13,448 nucleotides of DNA from Asaia bogorensis (GTDB lineage: Bacteria > Pseudomonadota > Alphaproteobacteria > Acetobacterales > Acetobacteraceae). The stretch covers positions 1 through 13,448 of the forward strand of contig CAMCZJ010000069.1 of NCBI GenBank assembly GCA_945886995.1, in the 5' to 3' direction. Positions 1 through 6,948 of this stretch are shown here, one piece after another. The first letter of the stretch is position 1. The number at the start of each line of letters is the position of its first letter. The notes beneath the pieces were generated by a model. That model made no database searches, was not told the origin of the DNA, and saw nothing but the letters and a program-made list of their open reading frames with translations. The position numbers were made by a program, and so were the translations under genes.

Positions 1-266
1 CGTTGCGGCCCACGGATGCGCACCTTGGTGCCCATAATCACCTGTGCGCCAAGTGCTTTCAGCGCCCGGCCCAGATTGCTTTCGGATACGCCATCACCGT
101 AAGCGGATGCCGTATCGAAATACGTGATGCCTTGGTCAATGGCACGGCCAATGGCGCGGTCCTGTTCGGCTGAGCTGCCTTTCACCATCAAGCCGCCGAT
201 GGCGCCGCAACCATAACCCAAAACGGAAACACTGAGGCCGGTCTTGCCTAGGGGGCGCTGTTCCAT
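1..266 (-). CDS. Aldo/keto reductase, N-terminal part (gene continues past the left edge)
   Basis: The visible 88 codons begin MEQRPLGKTGLSVSVLGYG, the usual opening of the aldo/keto reductase family (NADPH-dependent carbonyl/aldehyde reduction on a TIM barrel in the cytoplasm). Family landmarks seen: D51 in FDTASAYGDG, Y56 five residues later, and K81 in MGTKV. These match the Asp, Tyr and Lys of the catalytic tetrad; the His would lie beyond the edge. The start at 266 is supported by an AGGAG-like ribosome site about 8 bases upstream. It is transcribed away from the solute-receptor gene at 402, with 135 bases between the two starts. Substrate cannot be told. Only the first quarter to third of a roughly 300-residue protein is present, so integrity of the whole gene is unknown. 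Confidence 0.9.
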   Translation of the reverse strand, partial: MEQRPLGKTGLSVSVLGYGCGAIGGLMVKGSSAEQDRAIGRAIDQGITYFDTASAYGDGVSESNLGRALKALGAQVIMGTKVRIRGPQ

Positions 267-306
267 CGGTCACTCTCCTATCACTTCGGTGCGGGACTCT
301 GCGGCA

Positions 307-335
307 GGCATGCCATCACCGCAAGCCATGCTTGC
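307..335. promoter_or_regulatory. Two adjacent palindromes in a divergent intergenic region, candidate operators
   Basis: GGCATGCC (307-314) is a perfect 8-base palindrome. GCAAGC-CAT-GCTTGC (321-335) is a perfect 6-base inverted repeat with a 3-base centre. Both lie in the 135-base gap between the divergent aldo/keto reductase (start 266) and Bug receptor (start 402) genes. That is where a shared regulator would bind. No regulator gene is visible next to it, and short palindromes are common in GC-rich DNA, so this is tentative. Confidence 0.25.
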
Positions 336-388
336 CCTTCCTGCGCGACAATGCGAGCCTGCCATCCAGCGCGCATAGACGCGATATT

Positions 389-394
389 GGAGGA
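389..394 (+). promoter_or_regulatory. Ribosome binding site fixing the start of the first Bug receptor
   Basis: GGAGGA lies 7 bases before the ATG at 402. It decides for this start over the in-frame ATG at 351, which would put 17 extra residues in front of a normal signal peptide. Confidence 0.8.
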
Positions 395-401
395 TACGCA
401 C

Positions 402-1382
402 ATGATTTCACGTCGTCTGCTATTGGGCGCGGCGGCGCCGCTGGCTGCGGCTTCCATCATTCGCAGCGCCATGGCCTATCCAGACCGACCCATTCGCATG
501 ATTGTGCCCTTCGCCGCTGGCGGAAATACGGATATCCTGGCGCGCTTGGTTGCAGGCCCCATGGCGGAACGCTTGGGCAGGCCAATCGTCATCGAAAACC
601 GCGCCGGCGCTGGCGGTAGCCTTGGGGCGGAACTGGTCGCGCGTGCGCCCGCCGATGGATACACGCTGCTGTTCGGCGCGGGCGGGCCGCTCACGGCCAA
701 TCCCGTGCTGCAAGCAAATATTCCCTACGATGTGGAGCGTGATTTCCGCGCCATTGGCTTGGTCGGTATTTTGCCCATGATCTGCCAAGTGACAGCGCGT
801 TTGCCTGTGCGCAGCTTGACGGAATTGATTGCGCTGATGCGCCAGCGTGATGGCGCCTTGACTGTTGCAACACCTGGCAGTGGTAGTGCCGCGCATCTTG
901 CCTTGGAGTTATTGATGGCCGGGGCCAATGTGCGTGCGACCCATGTGCCCTATCGCGGCGGCAGCGCCATGGTTGCGGATTTGATCAGCGGCACGGTTGA
1001 TGCGGGGATGGTGGAATTGCCATCCGCCCTGCCGCTGCATCAAGATGGCAAGGCGCCCATTATCGCCATTGCAACTCGGGCAAGATCCCCGCGTCTGCCG
1101 GGTGTGCAGACCTTTATCGAAGCGGGTCTGCCCAATTTCACCGCCGGCAGTTATGGCGGTGTATTGGCGCCAGCCGCGACGCCGGCTGAGATTATTGGCA
1201 AGCTCCATGCCGCATTGGCGGCGGTGCTGGATGAGGCCGCGACACAATCACGCATCAACGAAGTGGGCGCCATTTTGTCGAGCCCGGAACAACGCACACC
1301 AGATGGCTTTGCGCGGTTCTTGCGCGACGAATTGGCCAATGCACGCCGCGCAGCAAGGCTTGCAGGGCTTTCGCCTTCATGA
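402..1382 (+). CDS. Bug-family (TctC-type) periplasmic solute-binding protein
   Basis: This 326-residue protein is of normal length for the Bug/TctC receptors of tripartite tricarboxylate transport. These capture carboxylates and similar small organic anions in the periplasm. Residues 1-25 form a signal peptide with SRRLLLG (Tat-like twin arginine), a hydrophobic alanine-rich core and an AMA cleavage site before Y26. The mature protein opens with the family hallmark YPDRPIRMIVPFAAGG, followed by NTDILAR, IENRAGAGG and a DGYTLLFG segment. THVPYRGG and a VDAGM segment follow in the second lobe. Another Bug gene follows 110 bases downstream, but no TctA/TctB permease gene is in the window, so this is probably an orphan receptor. 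The ligand cannot be read from sequence. Confidence 0.92.
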   Translation: MISRRLLLGAAAPLAAASIIRSAMAYPDRPIRMIVPFAAGGNTDILARLVAGPMAERLGRPIVIENRAGAGGSLGAELVARAPADGYTLLFGAGGPLTANPVLQANIPYDVERDFRAIGLVGILPMICQVTARLPVRSLTELIALMRQRDGALTVATPGSGSAAHLALELLMAGANVRATHVPYRGGSAMVADLISGTVDAGMVELPSALPLHQDGKAPIIAIATRARSPRLPGVQTFIEAGLPNFTAGSYGGVLAPAATPAEIIGKLHAALAAVLDEAATQSRINEVGAILSSPEQRTPDGFARFLRDELANARRAARLAGLSPS

Positions 1383-1407
1383 AGCAATGTGGCATTCCAC
1401 GCTTGCT
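1383..1407 (+). terminator. Hairpin immediately after the first Bug gene (no T tract)
   Basis: AGCAA (1383-1387) pairs with TTGCT (1403-1407), and GTGG (1389-1392) pairs with CCAC (1397-1400). The loop is CATT and there is a small internal loop. It starts on the base after the stop codon. No T run follows directly, so it is more likely a 3'-end stabilising or attenuating hairpin between two related genes than a strong intrinsic terminator. Confidence 0.3.
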
Positions 1408-1492
1408 GTCTGCGGCGAAGGGTGAATATCCTTGGTCATAAAGACGCATGGGCAGCAGGCCTGTGACGTTGTTTTTTAGGGAGTAAACAACC

Positions 1493-2455
1493 ATGCGCAT
1501 CACACGCCGCGCCGCGCTCGGCCTTTTGGCAGCGCCACCCGTTATGGCCCAGACCCGAGACTGGCCGAACCGCCCACTTCGCCTGATCGTGCCCAGCGCC
1601 GCCGGCGGGTATGAGGTTTACGCGCGCATCCTGGCACCCCGCCTTGGCGAATTGCTCGGCCAGCCTGTGGTGGTGGAAAACAAGCCTGGGGCGAATGGCA
1701 TTATCGGCATGCAGGATTTGCAGCGCAGCCGGCCTGATGGCAATACCTTCATGTTCGCCCATATCGGCGCGATTTCCATCGGCAGCAGCATCTATCCCAA
1801 TATGCCCTTTGACCCGGTGGAGGAATTCGCTTCCATTTCTGTCGCTGTCACCTCGCCGCTTGTTTGGTTGGTTAACCCGTCGCAGCCTTTCCGGACCATG
1901 CCGGAATTCATCGCGCGCGCCCGCGCAGAGCCAGGCGTTTGGCGCTATGGCAATCCTTCATCGGGCAGCATTCCACATCTGGTCGCGGAAGAAGCCAAGC
2001 TGCGCCACCGAATTGATATGCCAGGCGTGCCCTATCGCAGCACCGTGCAATCCTTGACCGCGGTGATCGCCAATGAGGTGCCGATTACCGTGGATAGCCT
2101 TGGCGCCAGTGGCGGGCATATCGCGGGCGGCCGGCTGCGTGCTTTGGCGATGACGGGCCGCGAAAGGTCGGATCGCCTGCCCGGCGTGCCAACCATGATG
2201 GAACTTGGCCTTGATCAGCGCGAATGGGTCGCCTGGTATGCCTTCATGGCGCCCAAGGGCACGCCGGATGACATCATTCAAAAGCTGAATGGCGTGATCA
2301 ATCAGGCCCTGCGTGATGAGGCGATTGCAACGCGTATTCGCGATCTTGGCGCTGCGCCGCGCTTCACAACGCCCGCCGAAATGCTGGCTTTCATCCGGGC
2401 AGAGCGTGAGGAATTCGGCGCAATTGCGCGCGCCGGCAAGATCAGGGTGGAATAA
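1493..2455 (+). CDS. Second Bug-family (TctC-type) periplasmic solute-binding protein
   Basis: This 320-residue receptor is of the same family as its upstream neighbour but clearly diverged. The start at 1493 follows a TTAGGGAG ribosome site (1477-1484). The signal peptide MRITRRAALGLLAAPPVMA has a twin arginine (TRRAALG) and an AMA-like cut site (VMA before Q20). The mature protein shows WPNRPLRLIVPSAAGG, VVENKPGANG, a DGNTFMFA segment, a VPYRS motif and a C-terminal AREEF-like helix. Where the first receptor has GGNTDILAR, this one reads GGYEVYAR: one residue shorter and without the Asp usual there. This suggests a different ligand or a remodelled binding loop. It may be co-transcribed with the gene at 402 (110-base gap). 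The two give a tandem pair of probable orphan receptors. Confidence 0.92.
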   Translation: MRITRRAALGLLAAPPVMAQTRDWPNRPLRLIVPSAAGGYEVYARILAPRLGELLGQPVVVENKPGANGIIGMQDLQRSRPDGNTFMFAHIGAISIGSSIYPNMPFDPVEEFASISVAVTSPLVWLVNPSQPFRTMPEFIARARAEPGVWRYGNPSSGSIPHLVAEEAKLRHRIDMPGVPYRSTVQSLTAVIANEVPITVDSLGASGGHIAGGRLRALAMTGRERSDRLPGVPTMMELGLDQREWVAWYAFMAPKGTPDDIIQKLNGVINQALRDEAIATRIRDLGAAPRFTTPAEMLAFIRAEREEFGAIARAGKIRVE

Positions 2456-2493
2456 GGCGCGCTTTGTTCACGTAACACGCATCAAAGCTGTTT

Positions 2494-4116
2494 CTAGCTC
2501 CGCAGGCCGGGCGCTTCCTGGCCAGTGCGTGCCACATATTCCGTGTAGCCACCAGCGAAATCATGGATACCTTCTGGCGTCAATTCCAAGACGCGGTTTG
2601 AAAGTGCCGCCAGAAAATGCCGGTCGTGTGATACGAAAAGCATGGTGCCTTCATAAGCAGCCAAGGCGCTGATCAGCATTTCCTTGGTCGCCATATCAAG
2701 GTGATTGGTGGGTTCATCCAGTACCAGGAAATTAGGCGGATCATACAGCATCAGTGCCATGACCAGCCTGGCTTTTTCTCCACCCGATAGCACGCGGCAT
2801 TTCTTTTCCACCTCATCGCCGGAAAAGCCGAAACACCCGGCCAAGGCACGCAAGGAACCTTGGCCAGCGCGCGGAAAGGTATCTTCCATGGTCTCAAAAA
2901 TGCTGCGTTCGGCATCCAATGTTTCCATGGCATGCTGCGCGAAATAACCCAATTTAACACTACCGCCCACCGTGACCGTGCCATCATCGGGCTGCGTGAA
3001 GCCAGTCACCAGCTTCAGCAAGGTTGATTTGCCTGCGCCATTGATGCCCATGACACAGCAGCGTTCCTTGCGCCGGATCAGGAAATCCAAGCCGCGATAA
3101 ATCACGCGATCGCCGTATTTCTTGTGAATGTTTTTCAGATTGACGACATCATCGCCCGAACGTGGCGCGGGCAGAAATTCGAACATGATGGTCTGGCGCC
3201 GCTTGGGCGGTTCCACACGATCAATTTTTTCCAGTTTCTTGACCCGGCTTTGTACCTGCGCCGCGTGGGAAGCGCGCGCCTTGAACCGTTCGATGAATTT
3301 TATTTCCTTGGCCAGCATGGCTTGCTGACGTTCGAATTGCGCCTGCTGCTGCTTTTCATTCAGCGCGCGTTGCTGTTCGTAAAACTCGTAATTGCCCGCA
3401 TAGGTGGTGAGTGACCCCGCATCAATTTCAATAATCCGATTGACGATACGGTTCATGAATTCGCGGTCATGGGATGTCATGAGCAGCGCGCCATCATAGG
3501 CCAGCAGGAAATTTTCCAACCAAATGAGGCTTTCCAGATCAAGGTGGTTGCTGGGTTCGTCCAAAAGCATGACATCTGGGGCCATCAATAAAATGCGCGC
3601 CAAGGCCACGCGCATTTTCCAACCGCCAGACAAGGCGCCAACATCGCCTTCCATCATGTCTTGGCTGAAACTGAGCCCCGCCAGAACTTCACGCGCGCGG
3701 CCTTCCAGCGCATAGCCGCCCAATTCCTCAAAGCGGGCCTGAACTTCCCCAAAGCGTTCAATCAATTGGTCCATCTGATCGGCCTGGTCCGGATCACCCA
3801 GCGCGATTTCCAGCGCCTTTAACTCGGCTGCCACTTCGCTGATGGCGCCCGCGCCATCCATCACCTCGGCCACCGCACTGCGGCCAGACATTTCCCCAAC
3901 ATCCTGGCTGAAGAAGCCGATGCTGAGGCCCTTTTCGGCAATCACCAAACCCTCATCGGGTTGTTCTTGCTGCGTCATCATGCGGAACAGCGTGGTCTTG
4001 CCGGCACCATTCGGGCCGACCAAGCCAATTTTCTCACCCCGCTGCAGCGCGGCAGACGCCTCAATGAAAAGGATCTGCCGACCGTTTTGCTTGCTGATGT
4101 TATCGAGGCGAATCAT
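2494..4116 (-). CDS. ABC-F family ATPase (YbiT/YheS-like), translation factor
   Basis: This 540-residue protein has two ATP-binding cassettes and no membrane segments, so it is an ABC-F ribosome-associated ATPase rather than a transporter. Cassette 1: Walker A GPNGAGKTT (34-42), signature LSGGW (162-166), Walker B VMLLDEPSNHLD (182-193), switch His in TSHDRE (H216). The linker, about 243-310, is charged and Gln/Lys-rich. It corresponds to the helical arm that reaches the P-site tRNA in studied ABC-F proteins. Cassette 2: GINGAGKST (357-365), LSGGEK (443-448), FLVLDEPTNHLD (463-474), VSHDRH. The C-terminal ELTPEGIHDFAGGY stretch resembles YbiT. There is no long C-terminal coiled coil of the Uup kind. 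The ribosome site before 4116 is weak. The gene converges with the Bug gene ending at 2455. Its exact ABC-F subfamily is uncertain. Confidence 0.93.
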   Translation of the reverse strand: MIRLDNISKQNGRQILFIEASAALQRGEKIGLVGPNGAGKTTLFRMMTQQEQPDEGLVIAEKGLSIGFFSQDVGEMSGRSAVAEVMDGAGAISEVAAELKALEIALGDPDQADQMDQLIERFGEVQARFEELGGYALEGRAREVLAGLSFSQDMMEGDVGALSGGWKMRVALARILLMAPDVMLLDEPSNHLDLESLIWLENFLLAYDGALLMTSHDREFMNRIVNRIIEIDAGSLTTYAGNYEFYEQQRALNEKQQQAQFERQQAMLAKEIKFIERFKARASHAAQVQSRVKKLEKIDRVEPPKRRQTIMFEFLPAPRSGDDVVNLKNIHKKYGDRVIYRGLDFLIRRKERCCVMGINGAGKSTLLKLVTGFTQPDDGTVTVGGSVKLGYFAQHAMETLDAERSIFETMEDTFPRAGQGSLRALAGCFGFSGDEVEKKCRVLSGGEKARLVMALMLYDPPNFLVLDEPTNHLDMATKEMLISALAAYEGTMLFVSHDRHFLAALSNRVLELTPEGIHDFAGGYTEYVARTGQEAPGLRS

Positions 4117-4179
4117 GAAGGCTCTGCGTTTCTGAAAGGGGCAGGCGCCTTATAGGGGGATTTTGCCCGAGGGCCAGAC

Positions 4180-4194
4180 CGTCTTCTGAAGACG
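4180..4194. repeat. Short perfect inverted repeat in the gap between the OYE and ABC-F genes
   Basis: CGTCTTC-T-GAAGACG is a 7-base inverted repeat with a single central base. It lies in the 136-base gap between the oxidoreductase stop (4253) and the ABC-F start (4116), flanked further out by GGCC on both sides. As RNA the one-base loop is too tight, so the inner pairs would open. There is no T tract. It could be an operator or a remnant terminator, with no firm evidence for either. Confidence 0.25.
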
Positions 4195-4252
4195 CTAGCG
4201 GCCTGACAAAACTTCAGCCTGGTTCAATCCCGGGCGGCAAGCATCGTTTGCC

Positions 4253-5422
4253 TTATCGCCTTCCCGCCGCCGCCATGATTTCCGAACGGCGCTGAATGGC
4301 CCAGCCATAGTTATCGGGCCACATCTTATTGCCCGGATCGCAGCCGAGGCTCTCGGCGGCCTTCAGGGTCCAGTACGGATCGTACATCAATTCGCGCCCA
4401 ACCGCGATCAGATCAGCGCGGCCTTCCTGCAAAATCGCCTCGGCCTGATCGCCGGCGATGATAACGCCAACGGCCATGGTGGCGACGCCCCCATCGCGGC
4501 GCACACGTTCCGCATAGGGCACCTGGAAACCCGGCGGGCGTTCGGCGCGGCTCCGCAAAGGCTGGCCCGAATCATTGGCGCGGAAGGCAGGGCCGCCGGA
4601 AATCCCGCCAGCCGAACAATCCACCACATCCACGCCGCGTGCCTTCAATTCCTTCGCCAGCACCACAGAATCATCCAGGCTCCAACCCTCAGCGGGGCCA
4701 TCCACGGCGGAGATACGGAAGAATAGTGGCAAATCAGCCGGCCAGGCGGCGCGCACCGCTTCTGTCACTTCCAAGGCAAAGCGCATGCGCCCGGCAAGAT
4801 CACCGCCATAACGGTCATTGCGCTTATTCGCGATGGGTGAAAGGAAAGCCTGAATCAAATACCCATGCGCGCCATGAATTTCCAAAACGCGGAACCCCGC
4901 CTTGGCCGCGCGCACGGCTGCGGCGGCGAAGGCCTGCACGGCTTCCTGGATTTTCGCTTCCGTCATGGCGGTTGGCGCATACCAGCCTGGCCCAACCGGT
5001 TCCGAGGTTGGCCCAAAACACTCCCAAAGGGGCGAACCCGTCGCGGCATCTTCGGCGCGCAAGGGCGTGCTGCCCTTCCAGGGCGGCTGCACAGAAGCCT
5101 TGCGCCCGGCATGGGCGATTTGAATGGCGGGGACGGAACCAAAGCCGATGATGGCATCCACAATCGGGCGATAGGCTTCCACCTGCGCATCATTCCAAAG
5201 CCCGCAGCAGCCATGGGTGATGCGCCCTTCCGGCGCCACGGCAGTCGCTTCGGTGAAAACCAAGCCAGCGCGCCCGCGCGCCACCGCGGTCAGGTGCGAA
5301 AAATGAAAGCCATTCGCCAGCCCATCCTTGGCCGAATACATGCAAAGCGGCGACAGCGCCACGCGATTGGGTAGAGTCACGGACCGCAACGTGATTGGCG
5401 TAAAGAGCAGGGGCATGGACAT
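4253..5422 (-). CDS. NADH:flavin oxidoreductase, old yellow enzyme family (YqjM/XenA class)
   Basis: This 389-residue FMN-dependent ene-reductase of the YqjM/XenA ('thermophilic-like') class reduces activated C=C bonds of enones or xenobiotics with NAD(P)H in the cytoplasm. Class markers visible: C27 and Y29 in SPLCMYSA (the flavin-tuning Cys and Tyr), Q101 in IQIAHAGRK, the substrate-anion pair H183/H186 in EIHGAHGYL, SPIANKRNDRYGG, R236 in FFRIS, and VGREL (341-345) near the phosphate site. The start at 5422 is chosen because CAAAGGAAG sits 6-8 bases upstream. The upstream in-frame ATG at 5482 would add 20 residues of non-family sequence. It lies 84 bases downstream of the YdcF gene on the same strand. 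The physiological substrate is unknown. Confidence 0.93.
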   Translation of the reverse strand: MSMPLLFTPITLRSVTLPNRVALSPLCMYSAKDGLANGFHFSHLTAVARGRAGLVFTEATAVAPEGRITHGCCGLWNDAQVEAYRPIVDAIIGFGSVPAIQIAHAGRKASVQPPWKGSTPLRAEDAATGSPLWECFGPTSEPVGPGWYAPTAMTEAKIQEAVQAFAAAAVRAAKAGFRVLEIHGAHGYLIQAFLSPIANKRNDRYGGDLAGRMRFALEVTEAVRAAWPADLPLFFRISAVDGPAEGWSLDDSVVLAKELKARGVDVVDCSAGGISGGPAFRANDSGQPLRSRAERPPGFQVPYAERVRRDGGVATMAVGVIIAGDQAEAILQEGRADLIAVGRELMYDPYWTLKAAESLGCDPGNKMWPDNYGWAIQRRSEIMAAAGRR

Positions 5423-5428
5423 ACGGGG

Positions 5429-5437
5429 CTTCCTTTG
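5429..5437 (-). promoter_or_regulatory. Ribosome binding site selecting the oxidoreductase start
   Basis: Read on the minus strand this is CAAAGGAAG, spaced 6-8 bases from the ATG at 5422. It favours that codon over the in-frame ATG at 5482 and over the second Met at 5416. Confidence 0.7.
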
Positions 5438-5506
5438 AGGGGCGCTTTGGAACCAGTCTGGTGGACTGGCGTGGGGCGTCAAGACTGAAGTCCCAAAAAG
5501 CCGGGC

Positions 5507-6307
5507 TCAGGGTGCCGGAAACAAGGCATCCGTGCGCCCCATCAGCCGGTACGCGACAAGCCCCAGCCATTCACGAAAACCCCATTCGAATTGGCCAAGC
5601 CGTTCCGGAAAGGGCGCATCGTAAAGTGCTGCGACGCCATGACCGGTGCGGTAATTCACCGGCCAAGCGACAATATCTTTCCAACCGGCCTGGCGGAAGA
5701 CGCCCATGCTGCGCGGCATATGGCTGGCTGAGGTTACCAGCAGCCAAACCTCACCGGCTTTGGGCTGCACCAAATCCCGCGTCAGCACCGCATTCTGATA
5801 CGTGTTGCGGGCCTCCGCTTCATAAATCACCCGTGGGCCAGACAGGCCAAGGCTTTCGAAGAATTGCCGCGCCACATCGGCTTCCGTCAGCCCGCCATGC
5901 AGCAAGGAACCTTGGCCGCCGGTAAAGACAATGCGCGCATCGGGGAAGCGCCGCGCAAGTGCCACGGCTTCTGTCATGCGTTCCGCCGCGCCATTGATGG
6001 CGGGAATGCCGCGCGCATCGGTGATGTTCTGATCCACCGCACCGCCCAGCACCACAATGCCATCCACCCGCGCGGGCGCTTCAGCCGGGCGCGGGAAACG
6101 GTCTTCCAAGGGCAGCAGGATGAACTGGCTGATGGGCGTTGCGATCAGCAGAAAGAAAAAGCTCAGGCAACACAATACAAGCCATCGGCCAAAGCGGCGC
6201 CCGCGCCAGATCATGGCAAGCCCGATGGCGCCGATAATGAGCGCGAAATGGCCCGGCCGCGCCGGAAACCATAAAATCTTTGAGAGGAGATAGGCGATAT
6301 CGGTCAT
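5507..6307 (-). CDS. YdcF/ElyC family (DUF218) membrane-anchored protein
   Basis: The 266-residue protein has two hydrophobic segments near the N terminus (about 20-34 and 42-64). A DUF218 domain spans about 82-225, recognised by VDGIVVLGGA, the acidic and Asn-containing stretch after it, RIVFTGGQGS, EAEARNTYQNA (about 163-173) and LLVTSASHMPRSMGVFR. In E. coli, ElyC (YcbC) is linked to envelope and peptidoglycan precursor maintenance. The biochemical activity of most members is unknown, so I give no enzyme name. The ATG at 6307 was chosen. A TTG at 6319 would add only four residues (MGPG), and neither start has a clear ribosome site. It lies 144 bases after the MarR-type gene and 84 bases before the old yellow enzyme gene. 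Confidence 0.88.
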   Translation of the reverse strand: MTDIAYLLSKILWFPARPGHFALIIGAIGLAMIWRGRRFGRWLVLCCLSFFFLLIATPISQFILLPLEDRFPRPAEAPARVDGIVVLGGAVDQNITDARGIPAINGAAERMTEAVALARRFPDARIVFTGGQGSLLHGGLTEADVARQFFESLGLSGPRVIYEAEARNTYQNAVLTRDLVQPKAGEVWLLVTSASHMPRSMGVFRQAGWKDIVAWPVNYRTGHGVAALYDAPFPERLGQFEWGFREWLGLVAYRLMGRTDALFPAP

Positions 6308-6419
6308 GCCAGGGCCCAAGCACCGCGTTTCATGGCAAAGCAGCGCGACGCCCGCGTGTCAAGCGAAGCAGCTGCCGGCAAGGACAAAGTGCTTTGCCAC
6401 AGCAGCGAAGGCAACAGGG

Positions 6420-6438
6420 GGATCAGCCGAAGCTGACC
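6420..6438 (-). terminator. TTCG-tetraloop hairpin just after the MarR-type gene
   Basis: On the minus strand GG-TCAGC-TTCG-GCTGA-T-CC folds into a stem with one bulged base and a C(UUCG)G loop, an exceptionally stable tetraloop. It begins about 13 bases after the stop of the gene ending at 6452. The following bases are C-rich rather than a T tract. It may mark the 3' end of the regulator message or protect it. Termination by this hairpin alone is unproven. Confidence 0.4.
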
Positions 6439-6451
6439 ACCCTGCAACAAT

Positions 6452-6829
6452 CTATTTGCGGGCGCCTTCGGCCTTGGCTTCCACAACCACGCGCTGTTCA
6501 GCGGCAAGAATGGTATTGCGCAATTCACGCAAGAACGCATTACCCTTCGGCGTCCGCTGCACAAGAACGGAACGGCGATCAGAAGGGTCTGGCTTGCGCC
6601 GGGCAAGATCCAGATCAGCCAGGCGATCCAGCGCGCGGGTAATGGCGGGCTTGGAAACATTCAGCTTTGCCGCCAGGCCGCGCACCGTATGCGGCCCATC
6701 GGTCAGGTAGCTGATGAGCATCACACCAAGCTGGCGCGACGAAAGATCAGCGCCATCGCGGCGCACCAGGGTAACGATCGTTTCCTGCAATACGCGGATC
6801 AGATGCTCCGAACCGTTATTGTTGGCCAT
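6452..6829 (-). CDS. MarR-family transcriptional regulator (short form)
   Basis: The 125-residue winged-helix DNA-binding protein has an N-terminal dimerisation helix (about 7-24). The helix-turn-helix is at about 47-72 (TVRGLAAKLNVSKPAITRAL), followed by a wing with DPSDRRSVLVQRTPKG (81-96), which is the MarR signature, and a C-terminal helix (about 97-118). It is shorter than typical MarR proteins (about 140-150). The start at 6829 has AAAGGA at 6838-6843 with 8-base spacing. The open frame extends upstream to 6952, but those 41 residues do not resemble the family. A perfect palindrome 57 bases upstream may be its own operator. Its regulon is unknown. The neighbouring aminopeptidase and YdcF genes on the same strand are possible but unproven targets. 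Confidence 0.9.
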   Translation of the reverse strand: MANNNGSEHLIRVLQETIVTLVRRDGADLSSRQLGVMLISYLTDGPHTVRGLAAKLNVSKPAITRALDRLADLDLARRKPDPSDRRSVLVQRTPKGNAFLRELRNTILAAEQRVVVEAKAEGARK

Positions 6830-6837
6830 GATATTTT

Positions 6838-6843
6838 TCCTTT
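6838..6843 (-). promoter_or_regulatory. Ribosome binding site deciding the MarR-type start
   Basis: On the minus strand AAAGGA lies 8 bases before the ATG at 6829. This supports the short 125-residue form over the longer open frame beginning at 6952. Confidence 0.65.
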
Positions 6844-6885
6844 CCGTCTGACAGCCAGGTTCTATGCCCTGACCTGTCTTGCTTA

Positions 6886-6895
6886 TTGTTAACAA
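6886..6895. promoter_or_regulatory. Perfect palindrome upstream of the MarR-type gene, candidate operator
   Basis: TTGTTAACAA is a perfect 10-base AT-rich palindrome in an otherwise GC-rich genome, 57 bases before the regulator start. MarR proteins usually bind AT-containing inverted repeats in their own promoter. I could not identify a convincing -35/-10 pair around it, so the operator role is inference. Confidence 0.35.
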
Positions 6896-6913
6896 AATGA
6901 GTTTCCGCTTGTT

Positions 6914-6942
6914 CCGAAACGTCAACCCGCTGTCAGTTTCGG
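6914..6942. repeat. Inverted repeat between the aminopeptidase stop and the MarR-type gene
   Basis: CCGAAAC (6914-6920) and GTTTCGG (6936-6942) are perfect 7-base arms around a 15-base centre. It starts 6 bases past the aminopeptidase stop codon (6949), so it could be a 3'-end hairpin of that message. It could also be a regulator site upstream of the MarR-type gene. No T tract follows. Confidence 0.3.
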
Positions 6943-6948
6943 TACATA

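Noticed and set aside
1465..1484. T run before the second Bug gene as an intrinsic terminator
   Set aside because: No adequate stem directly precedes the T run, and the stretch merges into the ribosome binding site of the next gene.
2456..2493. Intrinsic terminator between the convergent Bug and ABC-F genes
   Set aside because: Only a 4-base AGCT/AGCT stem is visible in the 38-base gap, which is too weak to call.
2494..4116. Transporter ATPase reading for the two twin-cassette ABC proteins
   Set aside because: Both have fused cassettes with ABC-F type linkers and no membrane segments or permease neighbours.
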